Positions 16,899 through 23,848 of a stretch of DNA of 24,353 nucleotides are shown here, one piece after another (within the stretch, counting starts at the first letter, position 1; every line of letters begins with the position of its first letter). Under the pieces are notes generated by a model. It saw only the letters and a list, made by a program, of their open reading frames with translations. It was not told the origin of the DNA and did no database searches. This DNA is from Corynebacterium sp. (lineage in GTDB: Bacteria > Actinomycetota > Actinomycetes > Mycobacteriales > Mycobacteriaceae), in the NCBI GenBank assembly GCA_030450335.1, contig JAKDIS010000029.1:1-24353 (forward strand), in the 5' to 3' direction. The position numbers and the translations under genes are program-made.

Positions 16899-16916
16899 CT
16901 GCGCCGCACCGCGCAG
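16899..16916 (+). terminator. hairpin directly after the stop codon
   Basis: CTGCGC-cgcacc-GCGCAG is a perfect 6-bp stem starting on the base after the TAG. No T tract follows, so termination is possible but not certain. Confidence 0.4.
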
Positions 16917-16927
16917 GGGAGGTAAGG

Positions 16928-16968
16928 TTGACCGAACACGTTTCAGGTACAAACTATCCTCCGGAGGT
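16928..16968 (+). promoter_or_regulatory. probable promoter and ribosome binding site of the transpeptidase gene
   Basis: TTGACC (16928-16933) is a good -35. The -10 is less clear: TACAAA (16948), AACTAT (16952) and TATCCT (16955) all lie in range. GGAGGT at 16963-16968 is 7 nt before the ATG at 16976 and fixes that start. Confidence 0.5.
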
Positions 16969-16975
16969 GCGTCCG

Positions 16976-17572
16976 ATGAAGAGAATCGGTCGAGTCCTGT
17001 CGTTGTTCGCCGGCACCGCTGCCCTGACCCTGAGCTTCGCCGCCCCGGCGAACGCCGCGCCGGCACTCCAGATGCCTGCGCTCCCCCAGCTACCCTCGTG
17101 GGCCTCCGACCTGCTGCCGGACGGCTCGACACCGGTTCCCGCGCCGGCGCCTGCACCTGCACCGTCTCCAGCTCCGTCCCCGTCTCCGGCTCCCGTGAAC
17201 GCCCCGTGTGCCGTGGAGGCCAAGGCGTGCATCAGCCTGGGCGACCAGACCGCCTGGCTGCAGGACGGCGCGGGAACGGTCACGCGCGGCCCGGTCGCGG
17301 CGAGCACCGGGCGCGCCGGCTTCGAGACCCCGGTCGGCACCACGCAGGTCACCCGCAAGGACGCCAACTGGTGGTCGACCGCCTACGACGCGCCGATGCC
17401 GTTCTCGGTGTTCTTCTCCGCCGGGTCGACGTACCCCGGTGACATCGGCATCGCGTTCCACGAGGGCGATCCGGGCGTGCTCTCCCACGGCTGCGTCCAC
17501 CTGCTGCACGACGACGCCGTCGCCTTCTTCAACTCCCTGCAGGTCGGCGACGTGGTGGACGTGGTCGCCTGA
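16976..17572 (+). CDS. secreted L,D-transpeptidase-like (YkuD) protein
   Basis: This 198-residue exported protein has a signal peptide (residues 1-27, cleaved after ANA) and a Pro/Ala/Ser-rich spacer at 53-74 that could cross the wall. The YkuD catalytic domain runs from about 80 to 198. H162 lies in IAFHEGD and the catalytic Cys173 in LSHGCVHL. L,D-transpeptidases make 3-3 peptidoglycan crosslinks between meso-diaminopimelate residues. The usual family motif is SHGC[IV]R; here His175 replaces the arginine. No lipobox is present, unlike the mycobacterial lipoprotein Ldt enzymes. Two further cysteines, C78 and C85, may form a disulfide. It is convergent with gntP, 13 nt apart, with no visible terminator between. 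Confidence 0.88.
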   Translation: MKRIGRVLSLFAGTAALTLSFAAPANAAPALQMPALPQLPSWASDLLPDGSTPVPAPAPAPAPSPAPSPSPAPVNAPCAVEAKACISLGDQTAWLQDGAGTVTRGPVAASTGRAGFETPVGTTQVTRKDANWWSTAYDAPMPFSVFFSAGSTYPGDIGIAFHEGDPGVLSHGCVHLLHDDAVAFFNSLQVGDVVDVVA

Positions 17573-17585
17573 GGCCTCCGTCCGT

Positions 17586-19094
17586 CTACGCGATCAGGTA
17601 GATCACGGTTCCGAGCGCGGCAGCGACACAGCCGATCAGGGTCTTGATGACCGTCCAGGTCTTGAACGTCTGCGGCACGCTCATCCCCAGCAGTCGGCCG
17701 ATGAGCCAGAAGCTGGCGTCGTTGACGTGGGACAGCACGGAGGACCCACCTGCGAGCACGATGGTCAACGCCGCGGTCTGCAGCGGACTCAGTCCGGCCG
17801 CCGCCACCGAGGCGCCCAGCAGCCCCGCGGCCGTGGTGATCGCGACCGTCGCCGTGCCGAGCGCGACGCGGACGATGGCGGCGACGACGAACACAGCGGC
17901 GACGAGCGGAAGGCCGGTGTCCTGCAGCGTCCCGGAGAGCGCGTCGCCGATGCCGCTGGCGAGCAGGACGCCGCCGAACATGCCGCCGGCACCGGTGATC
18001 AACATGACCGGCGCGATGGGCTTCAGGGCGTTGTCGAGCATGTCCTCGATCACCTCGGGGGCGTTGCCCCTGCGGACGCCGATGACCCAGCAGGAGGCGA
18101 GCACGGTGATCAACAGCGCGATCGGCGTGGAGCCGAGCAGGACCAGGCCCGCGGCCCAGGTGGCGTCCGGGTCGATCGTGCCCGTGCGTCCCAACGTGGT
18201 GACCAGCGTGTTCATGAAGATCAGCACCAGGGGCAGGGCGAGCAGGCCGACCAGGACCCGGACGCGCGGCGGTTCGACGTCGTCGACCTGCGGACCACCG
18301 GTCACGAGCTCGGGGACGGGCAGGTCGATCCGCTTGCCGATCCACATGCCGTAGAGGTAGCCGGAGATGTACCAGGAGGGGATCGCGACGACGAGGCCGA
18401 CGAGGACCACCAGGCCGACGTCCGCGCCGAGCAGCACCGTGGCCGCGACGACCCCGGGGTGCGGCGGCAGCAGGACGTGCATGGTGGACAGCGCCGCGGC
18501 AGCGGGGAGCACGTAAATCAGGACGCTGCCGCCGAGCCGGCGCGCGGTGGCCAGCAGGATCGGCAGCATCACCATGAAGGCGGCGTCGAAGAAGATGGGG
18601 AACCCGAACATCAGCGAGGCGACACCCAGGGCGAAGGGGGCGCGCTTCTCCCCCAGGCGGTCGATCATCGCCGAGGACAGGGCCGCGGCCCCGCCGCTGG
18701 TCTCGAAGAGCCGGGCGAACATCACGCCGAAGGCGAGCAGGAGCCCGACCTCGCCGAGGGTGCTGCCGAAGCCGTCGAGCAGGACGTCGAGCACCTCGGT
18801 CATGGTGATGCCGGTGGCCAGGGCGGTTCCGAGGCTCACCAGCACCAGCGCGATCACCGGGTGCAGCTTCATCTTCATGATGAGCAGGAGCAGGACCGCC
18901 ACGGCAGCTGCGGCGATGGTCAGCAGCAGGCCGGAGCCGTAGATCTCTGGCTTCGGGACGAGCGCGACGGCGAGGAGCCCGAGGGCGATGAGGACGAGGC
19001 CGATCCCGAAGGACGCTCCCGTCGTGGGGCCGGGTGTGGGGCCCGTCTTCTGCGAGGAGGACGGACGCGGTGCCGACTGTTGCGTAGGGGGCAT
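17586..19094 (-). CDS. gntP: GntP family gluconate:proton symporter
   Basis: This 502-residue integral membrane permease has a Pro/Ser/Thr-rich cytosolic N-terminus (1-28) followed by about twelve hydrophobic segments. Family phrases include FGVMFARLFETSGGAAALS, FGFPIFFDAAFMVMLPI, LPPHPGVVAATVLLGADVG, ITGAGGMFGGVLLASGIG and GGSSVLSHVNDASFWL. GntP transporters import gluconate or related sugar acids with protons; exact specificity is not proven. The ATG at 19094 has a modest GGAAG 7 nt upstream. It is apparently monocistronic, with its own -35/-10 and a leader of about 60 nt. Confidence 0.93.
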   Translation of the reverse strand: MPPTQQSAPRPSSSQKTGPTPGPTTGASFGIGLVLIALGLLAVALVPKPEIYGSGLLLTIAAAAVAVLLLLIMKMKLHPVIALVLVSLGTALATGITMTEVLDVLLDGFGSTLGEVGLLLAFGVMFARLFETSGGAAALSSAMIDRLGEKRAPFALGVASLMFGFPIFFDAAFMVMLPILLATARRLGGSVLIYVLPAAAALSTMHVLLPPHPGVVAATVLLGADVGLVVLVGLVVAIPSWYISGYLYGMWIGKRIDLPVPELVTGGPQVDDVEPPRVRVLVGLLALPLVLIFMNTLVTTLGRTGTIDPDATWAAGLVLLGSTPIALLITVLASCWVIGVRRGNAPEVIEDMLDNALKPIAPVMLITGAGGMFGGVLLASGIGDALSGTLQDTGLPLVAAVFVVAAIVRVALGTATVAITTAAGLLGASVAAAGLSPLQTAALTIVLAGGSSVLSHVNDASFWLIGRLLGMSVPQTFKTWTVIKTLIGCVAAALGTVIYLIA

Positions 19095-19159
19095 CGGTGA
19101 CTTCCGGTCGATGTGTGACCACCGTCCGCCGGGGGGCAGGCGTGTGAGGGACGCCGCTG

Positions 19160-19188
19160 AACCTACACGAGTACTTAGCCGTGGACAA
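19160..19188 (-). promoter_or_regulatory. gntP promoter TTGTCC-N17-TAGGTT
   Basis: On the minus strand TTGTCC (19183-19188) and TAGGTT (19160-19165) are separated by exactly 17 nt. The palindrome AGTACT lies in the spacer. Confidence 0.6.
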
Positions 19189-19282
19189 CAAAATCCTCAC
19201 GCCCGGATCATCCGGCCACGCCATTCCATGCCGTGCCCCAGGATGAAGTCGCGCGCCCCTCCCGCGGGTACCGCACTCACAT

Positions 19283-19370
19283 TGGCGGAGACGAGGGGAT
19301 TTGAACCCCTGGACGATCGCTCGTCGCTGGTTTTCAAGACCAGTGCATTCGGCCGCTCTGCCACGTCTCC
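19283..19370 (-). tRNA. tRNA-Ser (anticodon UGA)
   Basis: On the minus strand the acceptor stem GGAGACG pairs perfectly with CGTCTCC, followed by discriminator G and an encoded CCA. The anticodon stem CTGGT/ACCAG encloses loop CTTGAAA with anticodon TGA, which reads UCA serine codons. The long class II variable arm GACGA-GCGA-TCGTC has a GNRA-type loop, and the T arm is AGGGG-TTCAAAT-CCCCT. All features agree with serine identity. No integrated element is seen next to its 3' end. Confidence 0.97.
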
Positions 19371-19408
19371 CTGGCCGCACGCACACCTGGTGCGTCCGGC
19401 GCGCCCTG

Positions 19409-19437
19409 ATTCTAACCCACCGCGGGCCTCCTGTCGG
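19409..19437 (-). promoter_or_regulatory. tRNA-Ser promoter CCGACA-N17-TAGAAT
   Basis: The -10 TAGAAT (19409-19414 on the minus strand) and -35-like CCGACA (19432-19437) are 17 nt apart, placing transcription start about 30 nt before the mature tRNA. It is back to back with the oxidoreductase promoter at 19466. Confidence 0.6.
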
Positions 19438-19465
19438 TGTCCACCCCTCGTAGCCGCAGGATGAC

Positions 19466-19471
19466 TAGGCT
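19466..19471 (+). promoter_or_regulatory. -10 element TAGGCT, leaderless start
   Basis: TAGGCT is followed by 7 nt (GGCGGCC) and the ATG at 19479, with no Shine-Dalgarno; this decides between ATG 19479 and the in-frame ATG at 19491. Confidence 0.55.
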
Positions 19472-19478
19472 GGCGGCC

Positions 19479-20477
19479 ATGAACGGGAACATGAAGGCCA
19501 TCATCCAGACTGACCCCGACGATCCCCAGGCCCTGCACTGGCAGGAGACCCACATCCCCACCCCGCAGGACGGTGAGGTGCTCGTGCAGGTCACCGCCGC
19601 CGGCCTGAACCGCGCCGACACGCTCCAGGCCAAGGGGAACTACCCGCCGCCGAAGGGGGTGTCGGAGATCCTGGGGCTGGAGGCCGCCGGCATCGTCGTC
19701 GACCCGAACGGCTGCGAGCGTCCGGACGGGACCCCCTACCGGGAGGGCGACGAGGTCGGCGCCCTGCTCTCCGGCGGCGGGTACGCGCAGTACACGGTGG
19801 TCCCCGTCGGCCAGCTCGTGCCGGTGCCGGACGGCTTCGGCCTGGCCGAGACCGCCAGCGTGATCGAGGCGGCCTGCACCGTGTGGTCGAACCTGATGAT
19901 GACCGCGCGCCTGCACGAGGGCGACACCCTGCTCATCCACGGCGGTGGCGGCGGTATCGGCATCTTCGCCATCCAGATGGCCCACGCGCTGGGCGTACGG
20001 GTCGCGGTCACCGCGGGCAGCTCCGAGAAGCTCGACGTGTGCCGTCGCTACGGCGCGGACGTGCTGATCAACTACCGCGAGGAGGACTTCGTCAAGGTCA
20101 TCAAGGAACTCGGCGGTGCGGACGTGGTCCTCGACATCATCGGCGCGAAGTACCTGGACGGCAACATCTCCGCACTGGCTCCGGACGGTCACCTGGTGAT
20201 CATCGGCATGCAGGGCGGTGTGAAGGGCGAGCTCAACATCGGCAAGCTGCTCGCCAAACGCGGCAACATCTCCGCCACCGGCCTGCGTTACCGTGACCGC
20301 GAGGACAAGGCACGCGTGGTGGCGGACACGGTGAAGAACGTGTGGCCGATGCTGGAGGACGGACGGATCAGCCACCACGTTGACCGGGTCTTCCCGGTGC
20401 AGGACGCCGCCCACGCCCACCAGCAGTTGCTGGACGGCAGGATCACCGGCAAGGCGATCCTCGAGGTCACCGACTAG
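19479..20477 (+). CDS. NAD(P)H:quinone oxidoreductase, PIG3 (MDR) family
   Basis: This 332-residue zinc-independent medium-chain dehydrogenase/reductase resembles human TP53I3 (PIG3) and bacterial quinone oxidoreductases. The GroES-like N-terminal half includes AGLNRADTLQAKGNYPPPKG (41-60) and ILGLEAAGIV. The Rossmann half has the NADPH-binding HGGGGGIG at 154-161, and an SSEKLDVCRRYGAD phrase that probably binds the NADPH phosphate. It probably reduces quinones or enones with NADPH; the natural substrate is unknown. In mycobacteria the equivalent gene (Rv3777, from memory) also neighbours the galactan exporter region. Its TAG stop lies in the CTAG shared with the convergent gene. Confidence 0.92.
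   Translation: MNGNMKAIIQTDPDDPQALHWQETHIPTPQDGEVLVQVTAAGLNRADTLQAKGNYPPPKGVSEILGLEAAGIVVDPNGCERPDGTPYREGDEVGALLSGGGYAQYTVVPVGQLVPVPDGFGLAETASVIEAACTVWSNLMMTARLHEGDTLLIHGGGGGIGIFAIQMAHALGVRVAVTAGSSEKLDVCRRYGADVLINYREEDFVKVIKELGGADVVLDIIGAKYLDGNISALAPDGHLVIIGMQGGVKGELNIGKLLAKRGNISATGLRYRDREDKARVVADTVKNVWPMLEDGRISHHVDRVFPVQDAAHAHQQLLDGRITGKAILEVTD
20474..20477. other. CTAG tetranucleotide holding both convergent stop codons
   Basis: The plus-strand gene ends with TAG at 20475-20477 and the minus-strand gene ends with TAG at 20476-20474, so the two coding regions overlap tail to tail by four bases. Confidence 0.9.
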
Positions 20478-21781
20478 ACGATCCCGCCGATCACCCGGAC
20501 GAGGTGGTCCATGTCCATCTGCGTGTTGTGGGGGGCCAGGGCGACGCAGACCGCGCCGCCCATCTCAGCCACACCCATCTGGTCGAACAGGGCACTCTCC
20601 TCCAGGCCGACGGTCTGCGCCACGACCCCGTTGCTGAGCAGCCGCTCACCCACCGTGGACGCCTCGATGCCCTGGACCAGGAAGCTCACCCGCGGCAGGC
20701 GGTCGACCGGGCCGAAGTGACGGCCGCTGTCGTCCGGGACCGAGCCCCAGCTGTTGTGGTCGTGCTCGGTGTCGACGTCGATCTCCCCGTCCACACCCAC
20801 CACGTGCACGTTCTCCAGGTCCCGCAGTCCGTCGACGAGGTATCCGGCGAGCCGTCCGAGGTATTCCTCGGCGGACTGCAGGGACGTGCGCAGACGTTCG
20901 CGACGCGGGCCGGTGGCCTCCTCGTCCAACCCGGCGAGGTGGTCCACGGCGGCGGGGACGCCGCCGAACATGCCGGGGGCGTTGCCGTCACGCTCGAGCT
21001 CGGCGACGCGGCGGGCGGTGAGCTCCTGCGCGTCCGGAGCGGCGTGGCGTCCGCGGCGCAGCTCCACCAGGTGCAGCTCCGCCAGCAGTGAGGGGTCGCG
21101 GAACACCAGGGCGCCGACCTCCGGGCCGCCGAGCGGGGCAAGGTCGAGGGCGACGACGTCCGCGTCCCACGCGTCCATGTCGATCAGACGGTAGGGCGCG
21201 TAGGCGCCCGCGTCCACGACGAGCCACGCCCGCGACTTCGCCCGCATGATGTCGGCGATCGCGCGCACGTCGGTGACGGTGCCCAGGTGGGCGTTCGCCG
21301 CCGGCACCGCGACGATCGAGGTGTCCAGGCTGATGAGGCTGGTGAACTGCCAGGCAGGCAGCGCGCCGGTGGTCAGGTCCGCCTCCGCCCACCGCACCGA
21401 GGCACCGTAGAGGTCCGCGGCGAGCTTCCAGGGCGTGATGTTGGACGGCTCGTCCACCCGGCTGAGCACGACCTCACGGCCCATGCGCAGCTTCGCGGGC
21501 ACGGCCGTGGCCAGGGTGCTCAGCAACGTGGCCCGACTGGGCCCCAGCACCACGCACTCGGGGGACGCACCGACCAGGTCGGCGACGGCCTCACGGGCCG
21601 CCGACACGTACCGGTCGCCACGCGGGCCACCGTCCTGCCCCTGCAGCGGGGACGCACGGAACGCCCGTGACACGGCCGAACTGACTTTCTCGGGCACCTG
21701 CGCGCGCCGTCCTGCATTGAGGTAGGTCCAGCCCTCCGACAGGGATTCGTAGAGGCCTCGCACCCTCGCGATGTCGAACAC
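20474..21781 (-). CDS. class V aminotransferase-fold protein lacking the PLP lysine
   Basis: This 435-residue protein has the fold of cysteine desulfurases and other class V aminotransferases and is related to mycobacterial Rv3778c (from memory). The N-terminus IARVRGLYESLSEGWTYLNAG and the C-terminal GGAVCVALAPHNTQMDMDHLVRVI fit the family, and the pyridine-binding Asp is kept in WLVVDAGAYAPY (about 185-195). Where the family has S-x-H-K with the Schiff-base lysine, this protein reads VALDLAPLGGPEVGALVF, with no lysine. The desulfurase cysteine loop is also absent (GVVAQTVG). It may be a non-catalytic or repurposed member. Start GTG 21781 is preferred because AGGGG lies 9 nt upstream and it matches the family N-terminus; GTG 21811 is an alternative. 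Confidence 0.82.
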   Translation of the reverse strand: MFDIARVRGLYESLSEGWTYLNAGRRAQVPEKVSSAVSRAFRASPLQGQDGGPRGDRYVSAAREAVADLVGASPECVVLGPSRATLLSTLATAVPAKLRMGREVVLSRVDEPSNITPWKLAADLYGASVRWAEADLTTGALPAWQFTSLISLDTSIVAVPAANAHLGTVTDVRAIADIMRAKSRAWLVVDAGAYAPYRLIDMDAWDADVVALDLAPLGGPEVGALVFRDPSLLAELHLVELRRGRHAAPDAQELTARRVAELERDGNAPGMFGGVPAAVDHLAGLDEEATGPRRERLRTSLQSAEEYLGRLAGYLVDGLRDLENVHVVGVDGEIDVDTEHDHNSWGSVPDDSGRHFGPVDRLPRVSFLVQGIEASTVGERLLSNGVVAQTVGLEESALFDQMGVAEMGGAVCVALAPHNTQMDMDHLVRVIGGIV

Positions 21782-21823
21782 TTCCGACTGCCCCTTTCCG
21801 CATCTCGCCACACCGGCAGACTG

Positions 21824-21829
21824 AGAATA
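21824..21829 (-). promoter_or_regulatory. -10 element TATTCT of the aminotransferase-like gene
   Basis: TATTCT on the minus strand lies in a locally AT-rich patch, 42 nt before the preferred GTG start; a leader of about 35 nt would carry the AGGGG ribosome binding site. No -35 is evident. Confidence 0.45.
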
Positions 21830-21957
21830 TTCCTGCAGGTCAAGCTACTTGGGCGCAGTGAACCACCGCGCCGTCCCGTCAACGTCACCGATACTACATC
21901 GACCCACGGACATGAGTGGTACCGGCGTTGATTACCGCACACCCGCCCGTTCCGGAG

Positions 21958-21963
21958 TACCGT
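21958..21963 (+). promoter_or_regulatory. -10-like TACCGT, probable leaderless start
   Basis: TACCGT is followed by 6 nt and the GTG at 21970; no Shine-Dalgarno is present. Confidence 0.35.
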
Positions 21964-21969
21964 AACCAC

Positions 21970-22875
21970 GTGTCAGATTCAGAAAACCCCCGGCCGGTGG
22001 CCACCGCACCGCAGTACGAGCGCTTCGTCGCCGCCCCTGTGGACGGCGAGGCACCCACCTCCCGTTCCCAGACGTTCGGTGCCGCGTGGCAGGACCTGAA
22101 GAGCGGGTTCGGCCAGCGTGAGCTCTGGCTCGCCCTGGGTTGGCAGGACATCAAGCAGCGCTACCGGCGCAGCCTGCTGGGCCCGCTGTGGATCACCCTG
22201 GCAACCGGCGTGATGGCCCTGGCCCTCGGCCTGCTGTACTCGATGCTCTTCCAGATGGACCTCAAGGAGTTCCTCCCCCACGTCGCCGTGGGCCTGATCA
22301 TGTGGGGATTCATCTCCGGGTGCATCATCGAGGGCTCGCAGGTCTTCATCGCCAACGAGGGGCTGATCAAGCAGCTGCCCAGCGCGCTGAGCGTGCACGT
22401 CTACCGACTGGTCTGGAAGCAGTTCCTGATCCTGTGCCACAACCTCGTCATCTGGGTGATCCTGCTGGTGGTCTTCCAGATCCCCGTGGGCTGGGAGGTC
22501 CTGCTGGCCGTGCCGGGCCTGGCGCTGCTGGTCGCCAACGGCGTGTGGGTGTCGATGTTCTTCGGCATCATCGCCACCCGCTACCGCGACGTCGCCCCGC
22601 TGCTGGAGTCGCTGGTGCAGCTGCTGTTCTACATGACCCCGATCGTGTGGACGACCAAGACACTGCTCGAGCAGGGCGGTGCCGTGGCCGAGCGCGCACG
22701 GATCGCCGAGATCAACCCCCTCTTCCACTACCTCAGCGTGGTCCGCGGACCGATGATCGACGAGCCGGTCGAGATGCACTCCTGGCTCATCGTCATCGGA
22801 CTGACCGTACTCGGCACCCTGTTCGCCATGGTGTTCATGCGCCAGTGGCGCTCCCGCGTGAGCTACTGGGTTTAA
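21970..22875 (+). CDS. wzm: galactan/polysaccharide ABC exporter permease (Wzm type)
   Basis: This 301-residue ABC-2 type membrane protein has about six hydrophobic segments. The amphipathic entry helix ELWLALGWQDIKQRYRRSLLGPLW (about 51-74) is the hallmark of Wzm/RfbA/KpsM-like permeases. With the next gene it should flip lipid-linked galactan, the arabinogalactan precursor, across the cytoplasmic membrane, by analogy to mycobacterial Rv3783-Rv3781. A hydrophilic N-terminus of about 45 residues is likely cytosolic. The start is GTG 21970; GTG 21916 would place the promoter inside the gene. The wzt ATG follows 12 nt after the stop. The galactosyltransferase GlfT1, found between these genes in mycobacteria, is not present here. 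Confidence 0.9.
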   Translation: MSDSENPRPVATAPQYERFVAAPVDGEAPTSRSQTFGAAWQDLKSGFGQRELWLALGWQDIKQRYRRSLLGPLWITLATGVMALALGLLYSMLFQMDLKEFLPHVAVGLIMWGFISGCIIEGSQVFIANEGLIKQLPSALSVHVYRLVWKQFLILCHNLVIWVILLVVFQIPVGWEVLLAVPGLALLVANGVWVSMFFGIIATRYRDVAPLLESLVQLLFYMTPIVWTTKTLLEQGGAVAERARIAEINPLFHYLSVVRGPMIDEPVEMHSWLIVIGLTVLGTLFAMVFMRQWRSRVSYWV

Positions 22876-22887
22876 AGGAGAACAACC

Positions 22888-23679
22888 ATGGTTTCCATCG
22901 ACACCTACGACGCCTGCGTCGACTTCCCCATCTTCGACGCCAAGTCCCGCTCCCTGAAGAAGGCCTTCCTCGGCGCGGCCGGCGGCGCGATCGGACGAAA
23001 CTCCGACAACACCGTGGTCGTCGAGGCGCTGCGTGACGTGAACCTGCACCTCGAGGAGGGCGACCGCATCGGCCTGGTCGGCCACAACGGTGCCGGCAAG
23101 TCCACGCTGCTGCGCCTGCTGTCGGGCATCTACGAACCCACGCGCGGTTCCGCCGCGGTGAAGGGACGTGTGGCACCGGTCTTCGACCTGGGTGTGGGCA
23201 TGGACCCGGAGATCAGCGGCTTCGAGAACATCATCATCCGTGGCCTCTTCCTCGGCGAGAGCCGGAGGTCCATGGAGAAGAAGATGGACGAGATCGCCGA
23301 GTTCACCGAGCTCGGCGACTACCTGGCCATGCCGTTGCGCACCTACTCCACCGGCATGCGCGTGCGCGTGGCACTGGGCGTGGTGACCTCGATCGAGCCG
23401 GAGATCCTTCTGCTGGACGAGGGCATCGGCGCGGTGGACGCCGCCTTCATGGAGAAGGCGCGGATCCGCCTGCAGTCGCTGGTGGAGAAGTCCGGCATCC
23501 TGGTGTTCGCCTCGCACTCCAACGAGTTCCTGGCGCAGCTGTGCGACTCCGCCCTGTGGGTCGACCACGGCCAGATCCGGTCCTGCGGGCCGGTGGACGA
23601 GATCGTCGGCGAGTACGAGGGGCCGGGGGCGGCCGAGCACGTGCGCAACGTGCTGCGCGACCTGGGGCGGTTGGACTAG
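22888..23679 (+). CDS. wzt: galactan/polysaccharide ABC exporter ATPase (Wzt type)
   Basis: This 263-residue nucleotide-binding subunit has Walker A GHNGAGKS at 65-72, signature YSTGM at 153-157, Walker B ILLLDE at 173-178, a D-loop near 183 (GAVDAAF) and switch His210 (FASHS). The long N-terminal lead with FPIFDAKSRSLKKAF before VEALRDVNL is typical of Wzt/TagH/RfbE ATPases. It has no C-terminal carbohydrate-binding domain, so export probably does not need recognition of a capped chain end, as proposed for galactan exporters. GGAG lies 8 nt before the ATG. It forms an operon with wzm, and a run of hairpins follows. Confidence 0.93.
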   Translation: MVSIDTYDACVDFPIFDAKSRSLKKAFLGAAGGAIGRNSDNTVVVEALRDVNLHLEEGDRIGLVGHNGAGKSTLLRLLSGIYEPTRGSAAVKGRVAPVFDLGVGMDPEISGFENIIIRGLFLGESRRSMEKKMDEIAEFTELGDYLAMPLRTYSTGMRVRVALGVVTSIEPEILLLDEGIGAVDAAFMEKARIRLQSLVEKSGILVFASHSNEFLAQLCDSALWVDHGQIRSCGPVDEIVGEYEGPGAAEHVRNVLRDLGRLD

Positions 23680-23735
23680 CGGTACCGCCAGGGCAGACCG
23701 CCAGGTGGGAGGCGGTCCACGCTCTTACCAAGAGC
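23679..23735 (+). terminator. three consecutive inverted repeats after wzt
   Basis: GCGGTACCGC (23679-23688) begins in the stop codon. GACCGCC-N8-GGCGGTC (23696-23717) and GCTCTT-acc-AAGAGC (23721-23735) follow. ACCGCCAGG is directly repeated (23684, 23697), so alternative pairings with GGCGGT are possible. No T tract is present. Confidence 0.55.
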
Positions 23736-23752
23736 AGCCTGAATAGAAGAGG

Positions 23753-23781
23753 TTAAATAAACGCTTCTTATCTGGTAGGTT
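23753..23781 (+). promoter_or_regulatory. promoter TTAAAT-N17-TAGGTT of the TM2 gene
   Basis: The region 23741-23790 is the most AT-rich patch of this end. TTAAAT (23753-23758) and TAGGTT (23776-23781) are 17 nt apart; TATCCT at 23781 is an alternative -10. AGAAG and CTTCT flank the -35 as an inverted repeat. Confidence 0.5.
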
Positions 23782-23794
23782 ATCCTCTACTTGC

Positions 23795-23819
23795 CGACGT
23801 GGCCCCTGACACCACGTCG
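23795..23819 (+). promoter_or_regulatory. 5' leader hairpin before the TM2 gene
   Basis: CGACGTGG (23795-23802) pairs perfectly with CCACGTCG (23812-23819), an 8-bp stem with a 9-nt loop. It would lie near the 5' end of the transcript and about 17 nt before the ribosome binding site GAGGAG (23835-23840). Its role (mRNA stability or translational control) is unknown. Confidence 0.45.
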
Positions 23820-23848
23820 AGTAGCCAGTAGATCGAGGAGAGCCTTCA

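Noticed and set aside
19283..19370. tRNA-Ser as an integration site for a mobile element
   Set aside because: No integrase, no repeat of the tRNA 3' end, and ordinary metabolic genes lie on both sides.
21979..23640. 553-codon minus-strand open frame opposite wzm-wzt
   Set aside because: It is antisense to genes with clear ABC motifs; His/Gln/Asp/Val-rich shadow translation.
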